Shown here piece after piece: positions 43,399 to 52,947 of a DNA stretch of 64,000 nt. The notes beneath the pieces were generated by a model that was not told the DNA's origin, made no database searches, and was given only the letters and a program-made list of their open reading frames with translations. Both the position numbers and the translations under genes were made by a program. The DNA is from Thioclava sp. SK-1 (GTDB taxonomy: Bacteria > Pseudomonadota > Alphaproteobacteria > Rhodobacterales > Rhodobacteraceae). Numbering within the stretch: the first letter of the stretch is position 1; each line of letters starts with the position of its first letter. The stretch is taken from NCBI RefSeq assembly GCF_001705665.1, contig NZ_MDHA01000042.1:1-64000 (forward strand), given 5' to 3'.

Positions 43399-44925
43399 AT
43401 GTCCCATCCCAAACCGGTTGTTTTATGCATTCTTGACGGATGGGGTGAGCGTGCCGAAACAGAGGGCAACGCCCCCGCGCTGGCCAATACGCCCAATATC
43501 GACAAGATCTGGTCCACCTGTCCGAAATCCACATTGGTGACATTTGGTCCTGATGTCGGACTGCCAAGCGGGCAAATGGGCAACTCTGAGGTTGGGCACA
43601 CGAATATCGGCGCTGGCCGTGTGGTTGCGATGGACCTGGGCCAGATTGATCTGGCGATCGAAGACGGAAGTTTCTTCAAAAACGACTCTATCCTGGCGTT
43701 TATTGCGAAAATGAAAGCCTCTGGCGGCCGGGCGCATTTGTTGGGTGTTGCGTCTGATGGTGGGGTGCATGGCCATATCTCCCATGTGCTTGCCGCCTGT
43801 AAGGCTGTGGCAGATGCCGGTGTCCCCGTGGTTTTGCACGCAATCACCGACGGGCGCGACGTGGCTCCAGATTCCGCCAAAAATTTCATCAATGATTTGG
43901 TCGCGAAACTGCCGCAAGGCTGCACCATTGGCACCGTTATTGGCCGATATTGGATAATGGACCGCGACAATCGCTGGGACCGTGTCCGCCGGGCTTATGA
44001 TGCCATCGTCAGCGCCGATGGAGAGGTCGAAACCGCAGATACCCCGGCGCAGGCGGTCCAGCAAAGTTATGCTATTCAAAAGATGGATGAATTCATCGCA
44101 CCAACGGTTATCAATGGCTATTCTGGTGTAGCGGATGGCGACGGCGTCTTTTGCCTGAATTTCCGCGCCGACCGCGCCCGAGAGATCCTCGCAGCGCTGG
44201 CCGATCCAGAGTTTGCGGAATTTGATGTCAGCCGAAGGCCGCAGTGGGCGGCCCTGTTGGGCATGGTGGAATATTCCGACAGTCACAACGGATATATGCA
44301 AACCGCCTACCCCAAGCGCGATATCGAAAATACGTTGGGTGAATGGGTTTCAAAGCAGGGGCTTACTCAGTTCCATTTGGCCGAGACCGAAAAATATCCA
44401 CATGTGACCTTCTTCCTGAATGGCGGGAAAGAGGCGCCTTGGGCTGGCGAAGACCGTTACATGCCCAAATCGCCCAAAGTTGCGACCTATGATCTGCAGC
44501 CCGAAATGTCGGCACCTGAAGTGACCGATAAATTCGTCGAAGCAATTGAAAAGCAATATGATCTGATCATCGTGAACTATGCCAACCCGGATATGGTCGG
44601 CCATACCGGAATTGTCGAAGCCGGGATCGCGGCATGCGAAGAAATTGACCGCGGCATCGGCCGTGTCTTGCAGGCGCTTGAAAAAGTGGGCGGCGCGATG
44701 ATTATCACGGCCGATCATGGCAATTGCGAAACCATGATTGATCCCGAAACCGGCGGCCCGCATACCGCGCATACGACCAATCTTGTGCCTGTTGGTTTGG
44801 TTGGCGGTCCGGCGAATGTCACGCTGCGCGCGGGCAGATTGGCCGATCTGGCCCCGACCGTATTGGAATTGATGGGCGTGGAACAGCCCGAAGAAATGAC
44901 CGGCGAAAGCCTGATTGAGCAGTGA
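43399..44925 (+). CDS. gpmI: Cofactor-independent phosphoglycerate mutase
   Basis: GpmI interconverts 3- and 2-phosphoglycerate using two Mn2+ ions. The 508-residue protein has CILDGWGERAETEGNAPALANTP, the phospho-Ser region PSGQMGNSEVGHTNIGAGR and the metal motif ITADHGNCETM with TAHTTNLVP. Its ribosome binding site TAAGGAGG is nearly perfect. The stop overlaps the next gene (TGATG). Confidence 0.97.
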   Translation: MSHPKPVVLCILDGWGERAETEGNAPALANTPNIDKIWSTCPKSTLVTFGPDVGLPSGQMGNSEVGHTNIGAGRVVAMDLGQIDLAIEDGSFFKNDSILAFIAKMKASGGRAHLLGVASDGGVHGHISHVLAACKAVADAGVPVVLHAITDGRDVAPDSAKNFINDLVAKLPQGCTIGTVIGRYWIMDRDNRWDRVRRAYDAIVSADGEVETADTPAQAVQQSYAIQKMDEFIAPTVINGYSGVADGDGVFCLNFRADRAREILAALADPEFAEFDVSRRPQWAALLGMVEYSDSHNGYMQTAYPKRDIENTLGEWVSKQGLTQFHLAETEKYPHVTFFLNGGKEAPWAGEDRYMPKSPKVATYDLQPEMSAPEVTDKFVEAIEKQYDLIIVNYANPDMVGHTGIVEAGIAACEEIDRGIGRVLQALEKVGGAMIITADHGNCETMIDPETGGPHTAHTTNLVPVGLVGGPANVTLRAGRLADLAPTVLELMGVEQPEEMTGESLIEQ

Positions 44926-46073
44926 TGCGAAAGACATCCTTTGGCCTTGCGGCAGCGTTTTGTCTGGCCGTTGTGACCGGCCCGGCCTTGGCCAGCCCGG
45001 GCGCGGATGCTGCGTTAAAGGCGGCAGAGGATCTGCGGGGCGCAATTGACGCGATGGACCGCGCAACAGACCGCGACGACCGGGTGTCTGCGCTTAGCCA
45101 GACAATCGCGGCCTATGAAACCGGCCTAAGCGCGCTGCGCGACGGGTTGCGCCGTGCCGCCATACGCGAGCAGGAAATTCGACAGGATTTCAACCGCAAA
45201 CGCGATGAAATCGGGCGTCTTCTGGGCGTTATGACCAGTATGGAATCCTCGGACGGGCCATTGCTCTTGCTACATCCTGCAGGACCATTGGGCACGGCGC
45301 GGTCAGGGATGATTTTAGGCTCTGTCACGCCTGCTTTGCAAAAACAGGCCGATGTACTTTCCATCCAGCTGCGCGAGATCGAAGAAATGCGAGAGGTCCA
45401 GCAAGGTGCAATTAACCTTCTGGAACGCGGCATGACATCTGTCACCACAGCACGGACGGCACTGTCAGAAGCGATTGCGGAGCGATCTGCTTTGCCCGGA
45501 CGCTATCTAGAAACGCCTGAGGATTTGCAAGCCCTCGTCAATAGCGCGGACACGCTGGAGGCATTTTCCAGCGGTGTCTTGACCTTAGACAGCGATATTG
45601 GCGCGCCCATGGATGATTTCGACAGCGCAAAGGGATCGCTGCCCCTGCCCGTCATGGGCTCCATCCTGCGCAGCTTTGACGAGGCCGACGCCGCCGGCAT
45701 TCGCCGACCCGGCTGGGTGATCGCCACCGCCTCCGGTGCATTGGTCACGGCGCCCTGGCCTGCGACAATCAGATATCGCGGTCCATTGCTGGACTACGGA
45801 AATGTGATGATCGTTGAGCCATCCGCCGGCTATCTGTTGGTGTTGGCCGGGCTTGGAACTGTTTATGGTGAAATCGGTGATATTGTGCCGACCGGTGCAC
45901 CGCTTGGCCTGATGGGCGGTTCATCCCCCAGCGCAGAGGAATTCGGGACCGATTTTGTTCGCAATGCCGCAGATGGCGGTGGCGCGGGCCGAACGGAAAC
46001 GCTTTATATGGAACTGAGACAGGGCGAGACGCCGATCGATCCGGCAGATTGGTTCGCCCAGAACCCAAAATAA
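44925..46073 (+). CDS. EnvC-like murein hydrolase activator with degenerate LytM domain
   Basis: EnvC-type proteins sit in the periplasm, reach the division site and activate amidases. The 382-residue protein has a signal peptide (about 1-23), a long helical coiled-coil part (about 30-210) and a C-terminal LytM/M23-like domain (about 255-350). The zinc-binding His and Asp of active M23 peptidases are absent, as in EnvC. It overlaps the gpmI stop by one base and is followed by ctpA, an order seen in other alphaproteobacteria. Confidence 0.85.
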   Translation: MRKTSFGLAAAFCLAVVTGPALASPGADAALKAAEDLRGAIDAMDRATDRDDRVSALSQTIAAYETGLSALRDGLRRAAIREQEIRQDFNRKRDEIGRLLGVMTSMESSDGPLLLLHPAGPLGTARSGMILGSVTPALQKQADVLSIQLREIEEMREVQQGAINLLERGMTSVTTARTALSEAIAERSALPGRYLETPEDLQALVNSADTLEAFSSGVLTLDSDIGAPMDDFDSAKGSLPLPVMGSILRSFDEADAAGIRRPGWVIATASGALVTAPWPATIRYRGPLLDYGNVMIVEPSAGYLLVLAGLGTVYGEIGDIVPTGAPLGLMGGSSPSAEEFGTDFVRNAADGGGAGRTETLYMELRQGETPIDPADWFAQNPK

Positions 46074-46101
46074 CAGACGCAGGATCGAGGGGTAGGTAGA
46101 G

Positions 46102-47487
46102 ATGAAGAAATTCGTGATGGCCGCATTTGGTGGCACGGTCGCCGGATTGGTGATGACCACGCAGGTCGCCGCACCGTTGCTTGCGCAGGAAACCGATACG
46201 TCGTCGTCCAACGTCTATGAACAGCTGGATCTGTTTGGCGATATCTTTGAACGGATCCGCTCGGATTACGTGGAAGAGGTGGATCCAAAGGATCTGATCG
46301 AAGCAGCTGTGAATGGGATGCTGACATCGCTGGATCCCCATTCCAGCTACCTTCCGCCACAAGATTACGATGACATGCGCGTGCAAACCCGTGGAACATT
46401 CGGCGGATTGGGCATCGAGGTAACGCAGGAAGACGGGTTCGTCAAAGTCGTGTCACCAATGGATGGCACACCTGCTGACGATGCCGGTGTTGAAGCAGGC
46501 GACTTCATCACCCATGTGGATGGTGAAAGCCTGCTTGGGCTTGGCCTGGATGACGCGGTTGAAAAGATGCGCGGCCCGGTCGGATCAGAGATCATCATCA
46601 CCTTGGTCCGCGAAGGGGAGCCAGAACCGTTTGACGTATCCATCATTCGTGACACGATCAAGCTGACCGCCGTCAAAGGCCGGGTTGAAGGGGAAACCGT
46701 TGTTCTGCGGATCACCACATTCAACGATCAGACCTTCCCCAATCTGCAAGAGCAGCTGAAAGCCAAGGTTGAAGAAGCCGGTGGCATTGATAAGGTCAAC
46801 GGGTTCGTCATTGATCTGCGCAACAACCCCGGCGGCCTGCTGACCCAGGCAATTGCCGTATCCGACGCGTTCTTGGATAAGGGTGAGATTGTCTCGACCC
46901 GCGGCCGGAACCCAGAAGACAGCGAACGTTTCAACGCCACAGACGGCGATTTGGCCGATGGCAAGCCAATCGTTGTTTTGATCAATGGCGGCTCTGCGTC
47001 GGCATCGGAAATTGTAACCGGTGCGTTGCAAGATCATCGCCGCGCGATTGTGGTGGGTGAGAAAAGCTTTGGCAAAGGTTCGGTTCAGACGGTTATGCCA
47101 ATCCGTGGCGACGCAGCAATGCGCCTGACCACCGCACGGTATTACACACCGTCAGGCCGGTCGATTCAGGCGCTTGGAATTTCGCCTGATATTGTTGTGG
47201 CGCAGCCCTCACGTCGTCCTGAAACAGAAGAGACGCAAGACGAATCCGCTGCGCGTCAAACCCGGTCAGAGGCAGATCTGCGCGGCGTGCTAAGCAATGA
47301 TTCCATGACGGATGACGAGAAGAAGCAGGCCGAAGAAGAGATGGCCCGCGCCGAAGAGGCCGCGAAGCTGCGTGAAGAGGATTACCAGCTGGCCTATGCG
47401 CTTGATATCTTGAAAGGTTTGAACGCGATTGCACCAGAGGTCGCCCATCAGGCCGCACAAGTCGATGAGACCGAAGAGGCGAATTAA
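46102..47487 (+). CDS. ctpA: C-terminal processing peptidase CtpA (S41 family)
   Basis: This periplasmic serine protease trims proteins at their C termini and can control peptidoglycan hydrolases. The 461-residue protein has an N-terminal signal or anchor segment (about 1-29), a PDZ domain (about 85-170), the catalytic Ser in NGGSASASEIVTGAL and the catalytic Lys in GEKSFGKGSVQ. The C-terminal tail is Glu-rich. It follows the EnvC-like gene by 28 bp and is followed by a strong terminator. Confidence 0.95.
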   Translation: MKKFVMAAFGGTVAGLVMTTQVAAPLLAQETDTSSSNVYEQLDLFGDIFERIRSDYVEEVDPKDLIEAAVNGMLTSLDPHSSYLPPQDYDDMRVQTRGTFGGLGIEVTQEDGFVKVVSPMDGTPADDAGVEAGDFITHVDGESLLGLGLDDAVEKMRGPVGSEIIITLVREGEPEPFDVSIIRDTIKLTAVKGRVEGETVVLRITTFNDQTFPNLQEQLKAKVEEAGGIDKVNGFVIDLRNNPGGLLTQAIAVSDAFLDKGEIVSTRGRNPEDSERFNATDGDLADGKPIVVLINGGSASASEIVTGALQDHRRAIVVGEKSFGKGSVQTVMPIRGDAAMRLTTARYYTPSGRSIQALGISPDIVVAQPSRRPETEETQDESAARQTRSEADLRGVLSNDSMTDDEKKQAEEEMARAEEAAKLREEDYQLAYALDILKGLNAIAPEVAHQAAQVDETEEAN

Positions 47488-47510
47488 TTCCGCCCTGCCA
47501 CGATGACAGC

Positions 47511-47535
47511 AAAAGGGGCCACCACGGCCCCTTTT
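47511..47535 (+). terminator. Rho-independent terminator between ctpA and rppH
   Basis: A 10-bp perfect stem AAAAGGGGCC / GGCCCCTTTT with a 5-base loop is followed by T, 22 nt after the ctpA stop. It ends immediately before the rppH ribosome binding site (AAAGGA), so rppH needs either read-through or a promoter inside ctpA. Confidence 0.85.
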
Positions 47536-47556
47536 TCAACGATCAAAGGAACGCCC

Positions 47557-48039
47557 ATGACACCGGAACAGCTGAACGCCCTGCCCTATCGCCCCTGTGT
47601 CGGCATTGTATTGATCAAAGACGGGCTGGTGTTTTCCGCAAAGCGGATCGACACACCCGGCGATGCCTGGCAAATGCCCCAAGGCGGTATGGATAAGGGG
47701 GAAACCCCCAAACAGGCCGGCCTGCGGGAGCTGTATGAAGAAACCGGCGTTTCTGATGACCTGGTAAAGAAGCTAGGAAAAACAGAAGATTGGCTATTTT
47801 ATGATTTACCCGACCATTTATTGGGCAAAGCATGGGGCGGGAAATATCGCGGCCAAAAGCAAAAATGGTTCGCCTTTCAGTTCAACGGAACCGATGACGC
47901 GATCAATATTGCGACGGAACACCCTGAGTTTTCAGAATGGGCGTGGAAACCGGCAAATGAGGTTCTTGAACATATCGTACCGTTCAAGCGCCATATCTAT
48001 GAAGCTGTGTTTACCGAGTTTCGCGCGTTTCTAAAATAG
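47557..48039 (+). CDS. rppH: RNA pyrophosphohydrolase RppH (Nudix)
   Basis: RppH removes pyrophosphate from 5'-triphosphate RNA and starts decay. The 160-residue protein has the full Nudix box G-x5-E-x7-REUxEExGU ([20 protein letters not shown]) and the RppH marks YRPCVGIVL and [10 protein letters not shown]. Start set at the ATG after AAAGGA. Confidence 0.92.
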   Translation: MTPEQLNALPYRPCVGIVLIKDGLVFSAKRIDTPGDAWQMPQGGMDKGETPKQAGLRELYEETGVSDDLVKKLGKTEDWLFYDLPDHLLGKAWGGKYRGQKQKWFAFQFNGTDDAINIATEHPEFSEWAWKPANEVLEHIVPFKRHIYEAVFTEFRAFLK

Positions 48040-48103
48040 CCGTCATATTGGCGGCCATGTCGATGCGCGGGCGTAAACTGTCGCCCCCGGCATGTTTTAT
48101 TGC

Positions 48104-48949
48104 TTAGAAATCCAGACCCAGATCCAACGTCATGGCAGAATGGGTCAATGCACCGGCCGAGATGTAATCGACGCCCGTCGCGGCAACCTCTGCCACACGG
48201 TCCAGCCGCATATTGCCAGAGGCTTCCAATGTCACACGGCCAGCTACAATCTCCACCGCCTTACGCATTTGCTCGGTGGTCATATTATCCAGCAAGATAA
48301 CATCGGCGCCGCCAACATCTAATGCCAATTGCAGCTGTTCCAGCGTGTCACATTCCAGTTCAATCCGCATCATGTGGCTGCGCGCTGCAGTCGCCGCCGT
48401 TAACACCTGTCGGATGCCGCCGGCAGCTGCAATGTGATTGTCCTTTATCATGATCGCGTCGGACAAAGAGTAGCGGTGATTGCGGCCGCCACCGTGCAAT
48501 ACGGCCTGCTTTTCAACCACCCGTAGGCCCGGCGTTGTTTTTCGGGTGCATGTGATATGGCACTGTGTTCCAGCGGTTTGTTCTACAAAAGCCGCCGTTT
48601 TCGTGGCGATGCCCGACAACCGACCCGCAAAATTCAACGCCACACGTTCCGCCATCAAGATCGACGATGCGTTGCCCGTAATTGTCATCAATTTCTGCCC
48701 CGGCACACAGGCGGCACCGTCTGTGGTCAACGTCTCGACGCGCAGCGACGGATCAACAGATGAAAAGGCAAGCTGCGCCATCTGCATGCCCGAAATCACC
48801 CCTGCCTCACGCGCGTTCATCACGGCAGTCAAATGGGAATCTTCTGTGATCACGGCACGCGTGGTCGCATCCCCCATCGGAGACAGATCTTCCATCAGTG
48901 CCATTTTCACAAGAGGTTCAAGAATGAAATCTGGTAAGCGAGTGGTCAT
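48104..48949 (-). CDS. nadC: Nicotinate-nucleotide pyrophosphorylase (carboxylating)
   Basis: NadC converts quinolinate and PRPP to nicotinate mononucleotide. The 281-residue protein has the motifs CTRKTTPGLRVVEKQAVLHGGGRNHRYSL, IELECDTLEQLQLAL and LEASGNMRLDRV. It overlaps nadB by four bases as the last gene of nadA-nadB-nadC. Confidence 0.97.
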   Translation of the reverse strand: MTTRLPDFILEPLVKMALMEDLSPMGDATTRAVITEDSHLTAVMNAREAGVISGMQMAQLAFSSVDPSLRVETLTTDGAACVPGQKLMTITGNASSILMAERVALNFAGRLSGIATKTAAFVEQTAGTQCHITCTRKTTPGLRVVEKQAVLHGGGRNHRYSLSDAIMIKDNHIAAAGGIRQVLTAATAARSHMMRIELECDTLEQLQLALDVGGADVILLDNMTTEQMRKAVEIVAGRVTLEASGNMRLDRVAEVAATGVDYISAGALTHSAMTLDLGLDF

Positions 48950-50505
48950 AATGCCTCCACGACTTGCGCACGCAGCGTCAAAGCCTGTTCAAGCGTGATC
49001 TTTGTCCGACTTGCCTGCGCGGCATCGGCTTGCGGAAAATCAGACCGGAAATGGCCGCCGCGGCTTTCTTCGCGTGCCAGCGCCGCCGCCGCAATCAATG
49101 TCGCAGTCGCGGTCATATTACGCATATGCTCAGTCTTCGCGGCCGCTTCGACGGCCGCAATCTCATGCAATGCGGCTTTCAGCCCATCAGCATCACGCAC
49201 CACACCAACGCCCGCCGTCATTGCAAGACGCAAACGGGTTACAAGCGCCTCATCAACCGCGTCGCGCCCTGTTGTGAAATCGAACTGCACCTGTGGCGCC
49301 TCTTGTTCTGCACCCAGGGTTTTAGCGATCTCATCCGCGCAGATCCGCGCGTAAACAAGCGCCTCTAGCAGACCGTTTGACGCAAGGCGGTTCGCCCCGT
49401 GAAGCCCTGTCGACGATGCCTCGCCACAGACCCAAAGACGATCGATAGACGAAGTGCCGTCCTCTTTCGTATCAATCCCACCCATGTGGTAATGCGCGGC
49501 AGCCGCCACCGGGATGGGTTGCGAAACAGGGTCTATTCCAGCACGTTTACACGCGCCTGCCACAGCGGGGAATTTTGTCAGAACCTCTGCGCCGATCGCG
49601 TCTCGCGTGTCTAATGCCGGGTCGCGCCCAGCCTGCCGTTCCAGATAGACCGCGCGCGCTACGATATCACGCGGCGCCAATTCTGCATCCGGATGGATGG
49701 GTTGCATGAAACGTTCACCCGCAGCGTTGATCAGTGTCGCCCCCTCACCACGCAATGCTTCGGTCGCCAAGGGTGCGGGATCTTCACCGCTGGCAATTGC
49801 GGTAGGATGGAATTGCACAAATTCAGGATCCGCAATCACCGCCCCTGCCCGCGCGGCCATGCCAATCACCTGACCACGAATGCGCGGCGGGTTGGTCGTA
49901 ACCGAATACAAACCGCCAGAACCGCCCCCGGCCAAAAGCACCGCCGGACCTGAAAGCAAAATGCGATCGGATGCCGCATCCGCCCGTTCCAGCCACACGC
50001 CATCGACCCGACCATCTGTCACCTGCAACCCAGATGCAATCATCGCTTCACAAATCTGCACAGATGGGGTTTGGCGGATGGCCGTCACCAGGCTTTGCAT
50101 GATCTCATGCCCGGCCTGATCGCCCTTGACCCGTACGACGCGGGCCGCGGAATGCGCAGCTTCGCGCGACATCACATAGCCGCCGTCGGCATCACGATCA
50201 AACGGCGTGCCCAGATCCGTCAGCGTTAGGATGTGCTGCGCTGCCTCAGATGTCACCAGATGGGCGATACGTTCCGAAACAGTGCCCGCGCCAGCCGCCA
50301 ACGTATCCTGGGCATGGGCAGCTGGCGTATCGGCACTGGACATCGCAGCGGCTACACCACCCTGCGCCCATGCAGAAGACGCGCCCTGCCCCAGATGCTC
50401 TGGTGAAATCACAAGCACTGGACGGGGCGCAATACGCAACGCCGCATAAAGCGCACCCATCCCGGCCCCAACAATTATGACCCGAGAGGTCTGGACCGTT
50501 TTCAC
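48946..50505 (-). CDS. nadB: L-aspartate oxidase
   Basis: NadB oxidises L-aspartate to iminoaspartate with FAD. The 519-residue protein has the N-terminal FAD-binding VIIVGAGMGALYAAL, the catalytic region HPTAIA...LATEALRGEGATLIN and MGGIDTKEDGTSSIDRLWVCGEASSTGLHGANRLASN. It overlaps nadA and nadC by four bases on each side. Confidence 0.96.
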   Translation of the reverse strand: MKTVQTSRVIIVGAGMGALYAALRIAPRPVLVISPEHLGQGASSAWAQGGVAAAMSSADTPAAHAQDTLAAGAGTVSERIAHLVTSEAAQHILTLTDLGTPFDRDADGGYVMSREAAHSAARVVRVKGDQAGHEIMQSLVTAIRQTPSVQICEAMIASGLQVTDGRVDGVWLERADAASDRILLSGPAVLLAGGGSGGLYSVTTNPPRIRGQVIGMAARAGAVIADPEFVQFHPTAIASGEDPAPLATEALRGEGATLINAAGERFMQPIHPDAELAPRDIVARAVYLERQAGRDPALDTRDAIGAEVLTKFPAVAGACKRAGIDPVSQPIPVAAAAHYHMGGIDTKEDGTSSIDRLWVCGEASSTGLHGANRLASNGLLEALVYARICADEIAKTLGAEQEAPQVQFDFTTGRDAVDEALVTRLRLAMTAGVGVVRDADGLKAALHEIAAVEAAAKTEHMRNMTATATLIAAAALAREESRGGHFRSDFPQADAAQASRTKITLEQALTLRAQVVEAL

Positions 50506-51554
50506 TTCGTCAATGTCCGCGACAGATCAATCATCCGTTCCACCGCAATTTTGGCCTTTTGTGCCACCACAGGATCGACCTCAACCGCTTCACCCATCGT
50601 GTGCAGCGCATAAAGGATCTTTTCCAGCGTTATCTTCTTCATATAAGGGCACATGTTGCAGGGGCCTGTGAATTCGACCTCTGGCAAAGCGTCCGAAATA
50701 TTGGATGCCATCGAACATTCAGTGACCAGCATCGCCTTTGTCGGCTTTTTCTGCGTCACATAGTCGATGATCCCGCTGGTTGAACCTGAGAAATCGCAGG
50801 CATCCACAACATCGGGCGGGCATTCAGGATGTGCGATGATCGTCGTATCCGGATTCATCGCCCGGAAATCATTGATGTCGTCTTTAGTATATTGCTCATG
50901 CACGATGCATGACCCTTCCCACCAGACAACATTTTTTTCCGGCACCTCGCGCGCGACATTTTGCGCAAGATACTGATCAGGGGTCATAATTACCGTGTGT
51001 TCGGGCAAAGCCCGCACAATTTGTGCAGCATTGGAGGATGTGCAGCAAATATCGGATGCGGCTTTGACCTCTGCCGTGGTGTTTACATAGGTCACAACGG
51101 GTGCACCCGGATATTTCGCCCGCATCTGGTCGATGCCCGCCGCCGTAATGCTTTCGGATAAGGAGCATCCAGCCTCTACGTCAGGGATCAGAACCGTTTT
51201 CGCCGGATTCAAAATCTTTGAGGTTTCTGCCATGAAATGCACACCGCATTGAACGATGATGTCTTCTTTGACCTTCGTGGCCTCAATCGCCAATTGCAAA
51301 CTGTCGCCCACAACATCCGCCACACCGTGATAAATCTCGGGTGTCATGTAGTTATGCGCTAGAATGACCGCGTTTTTTTCGGCCTTCAGCTTGTTGATCG
51401 CGGCGATATAGGGCGCGTATCGCACGAAATCAGGAAACGGGATCACCCGCTCCATCTTTGCATGGATATCACTTAGCGCTTCGGCCAATTCGACCGAAGG
51501 CGTCAAATCATAATAGTCAGCCAGCGTCGCACGCATCACAGTAAAGTCTAGCAT
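50502..51554 (-). CDS. nadA: Quinolinate synthase A
   Basis: NadA is a [4Fe-4S] enzyme condensing iminoaspartate with dihydroxyacetone phosphate. The 350-residue protein has AHNYMTPEIYHGVADVVGDSL, the cluster Cys residues in VQCGVHF and GPCNMCPYMK, and AHPECPPDV. GGGGGAGGTGG precedes the ATG; an in-frame extension further upstream is not supported. It is the first gene of the operon, with a palindrome in the upstream AT-rich region. Confidence 0.96.
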   Translation of the reverse strand: MLDFTVMRATLADYYDLTPSVELAEALSDIHAKMERVIPFPDFVRYAPYIAAINKLKAEKNAVILAHNYMTPEIYHGVADVVGDSLQLAIEATKVKEDIIVQCGVHFMAETSKILNPAKTVLIPDVEAGCSLSESITAAGIDQMRAKYPGAPVVTYVNTTAEVKAASDICCTSSNAAQIVRALPEHTVIMTPDQYLAQNVAREVPEKNVVWWEGSCIVHEQYTKDDINDFRAMNPDTTIIAHPECPPDVVDACDFSGSTSGIIDYVTQKKPTKAMLVTECSMASNISDALPEVEFTGPCNMCPYMKKITLEKILYALHTMGEAVEVDPVVAQKAKIAVERMIDLSRTLTK

Positions 51555-51605
51555 GGGCCACCTCCCCCAATTTCCAGAACACGCAGCATGTAAGGCCAAA
51601 TGACC

Positions 51606-51620
51606 AATCATTAAATGATT
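51606..51620. promoter_or_regulatory. 15-bp palindrome upstream of nadA, candidate operator
   Basis: AATCATT-A-AATGATT is a perfect 7-bp inverted repeat with a single central base, 52-66 bp upstream of the nadA start, in an AT-rich stretch likely to hold the promoter. De novo NAD genes in alphaproteobacteria are often under dimeric repressors such as NadQ or NrtR; which one applies was not determined. Confidence 0.45.
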
Positions 51621-51662
51621 ATTTTCAAAAAACTGGCTGTTTTGTTATCTTTTATCGCCCGG

Positions 51663-52352
51663 TCAACGATACCAAATCGGGTTTTCGCCAAGCGCTTTGA
51701 CGAATTTTTCATGCGCTAGAGACTCTTCCTCGGTCAGTTTTGGCTGTAGCGGCCGTGGCCGCGGCTGAGGACGCCATTCGGGTTGCGCAGCCCCGGTTGT
51801 TGACCCGCTGTTGCCCAAATCCAGCCCAAAGCCGGGTTGGCGCCCGCCAATCAGTTCCAGATAGACCTCTGCGAGGATTTCACTATCCAATAACGCGCCG
51901 TGCAAAGTCCGCGCGGCATTATCAATTCCAAAGCGTCGGCACAACGCATCCAAAGACGCAGGAGAGCCGGGAAATTTCCGCCGCGCGATCATCAGCGTAT
52001 CCAAAGACCGTTCCATCGGGATCAGCGGCAGATTGACCCAGCCCAGCTCGGCATTCAGGAATTTCATATCAAAACTGGCGTTGTGAATCACCAGAACCGA
52101 ATCTTCACCGATGAAATCCAGAAACTCTTGCCCGATTTTCGCAAACACCGGCTTATCGCGCAGAAAATCATCACCAAGCCCGTGCACCTTAAAGGCATCT
52201 TCCGGCATCGGGCGTTCAGGGTTGATATATTGATGATAATGTCGCCCTGTCGGCATGTGGTTCAACAGTTCAACCGCGCCGATTTCAACAATACGGTCCC
52301 CCGATCCGGGTTCAAAACCGGTGGTTTCCGTATCAAGCACGATTTCCCGCAT
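51663..52352 (-). CDS. dnaQ: DNA polymerase III epsilon subunit
   Basis: DnaQ is the 3'-5' proofreading exonuclease of the replicative polymerase. The 229-residue protein has the DEDDh motifs VLDTETTGFEPGSGDRIVEIGAVEL, VIHNASFDMKFL and LHGALLDSEILAEVYLEL. It ends the maf-aroE-coaE-dnaQ operon. Its C terminus, which binds the polymerase subunit, contains a Pro/Gln-rich linker. Confidence 0.96.
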   Translation of the reverse strand: MREIVLDTETTGFEPGSGDRIVEIGAVELLNHMPTGRHYHQYINPERPMPEDAFKVHGLGDDFLRDKPVFAKIGQEFLDFIGEDSVLVIHNASFDMKFLNAELGWVNLPLIPMERSLDTLMIARRKFPGSPASLDALCRRFGIDNAARTLHGALLDSEILAEVYLELIGGRQPGFGLDLGNSGSTTGAAQPEWRPQPRPRPLQPKLTEEESLAHEKFVKALGENPIWYR

Positions 52353-52362
52353 GAGGGTTCCC

Positions 52363-52947
52363 CTATGTCGTCAGCCGTTTGATCAGATTTTGCACGCCCG
52401 CGCGTGTGTCTTCAAGCGTGTCACAGCGCAAAATGAAATCCGCCCTGATGCGTTTTTCGGCATCTGGCATCTGCCGCGCCAAGATCATATCCAACTGATC
52501 TTCGGTCATTGTGCCACGCGCAAGCACCCGCGCACGTTGGACTTCAGGCGCGACCGTAACAACCAATACCGCATCACAATCCAGATCCGCCCCGGTTTCA
52601 AACAAAAGCGGAATATCTAACACCACCAGATCCGCATCTGCGTTGGCCCGCAAAAAGACGTTTCGTGATGACTGGGTCAATGGATGAACGATGGCTTCCA
52701 GCTGAGCCAGAACCGTTTCATCTGACGCGATCAATGATTTCAACGTGCTGCGGTCAACCTCATCTGCGGTAATGACCGCTGGAAACAGCTGCCGAAGCGG
52801 CTCGACCGCAGCGCCGCCTTTCGCATATAGCGCGCGAACTGTGGCATCGGCATCCCAAACCGAAACACCGGCATCACGAAACATCTGCGCCGTGGTTGAT
52901 TTTCCGGTTCCAATCGATCCTGTCAGCCCAAGGCAGAACGGGCTCAT
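52363..52947 (-). CDS. coaE: Dephospho-CoA kinase
   Basis: CoaE performs the last step of coenzyme A synthesis. The 194-residue protein has the P-loop GLTGSIGTGKSTTAQMF, the motif VWDADATVRALYA and LDIPLLFETGADLDCDAVLVV. It overlaps aroE by four bases and precedes dnaQ by 10 bp. Confidence 0.96.
   Translation of the reverse strand: MSPFCLGLTGSIGTGKSTTAQMFRDAGVSVWDADATVRALYAKGGAAVEPLRQLFPAVITADEVDRSTLKSLIASDETVLAQLEAIVHPLTQSSRNVFLRANADADLVVLDIPLLFETGADLDCDAVLVVTVAPEVQRARVLARGTMTEDQLDMILARQMPDAEKRIRADFILRCDTLEDTRAGVQNLIKRLTT

Noticed and set aside
43423-44301. Long minus-strand open frame opposite gpmI (292 codons)
   Set aside because: It mirrors a clear GpmI gene and has no family resemblance; the open frame follows from GC-rich codon use.
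48069-48096. Terminator after rppH (GGGCG/CGCCC stem)
   Set aside because: The T-rich stretch begins about nine bases after the short stem, too far for a typical Rho-independent terminator.
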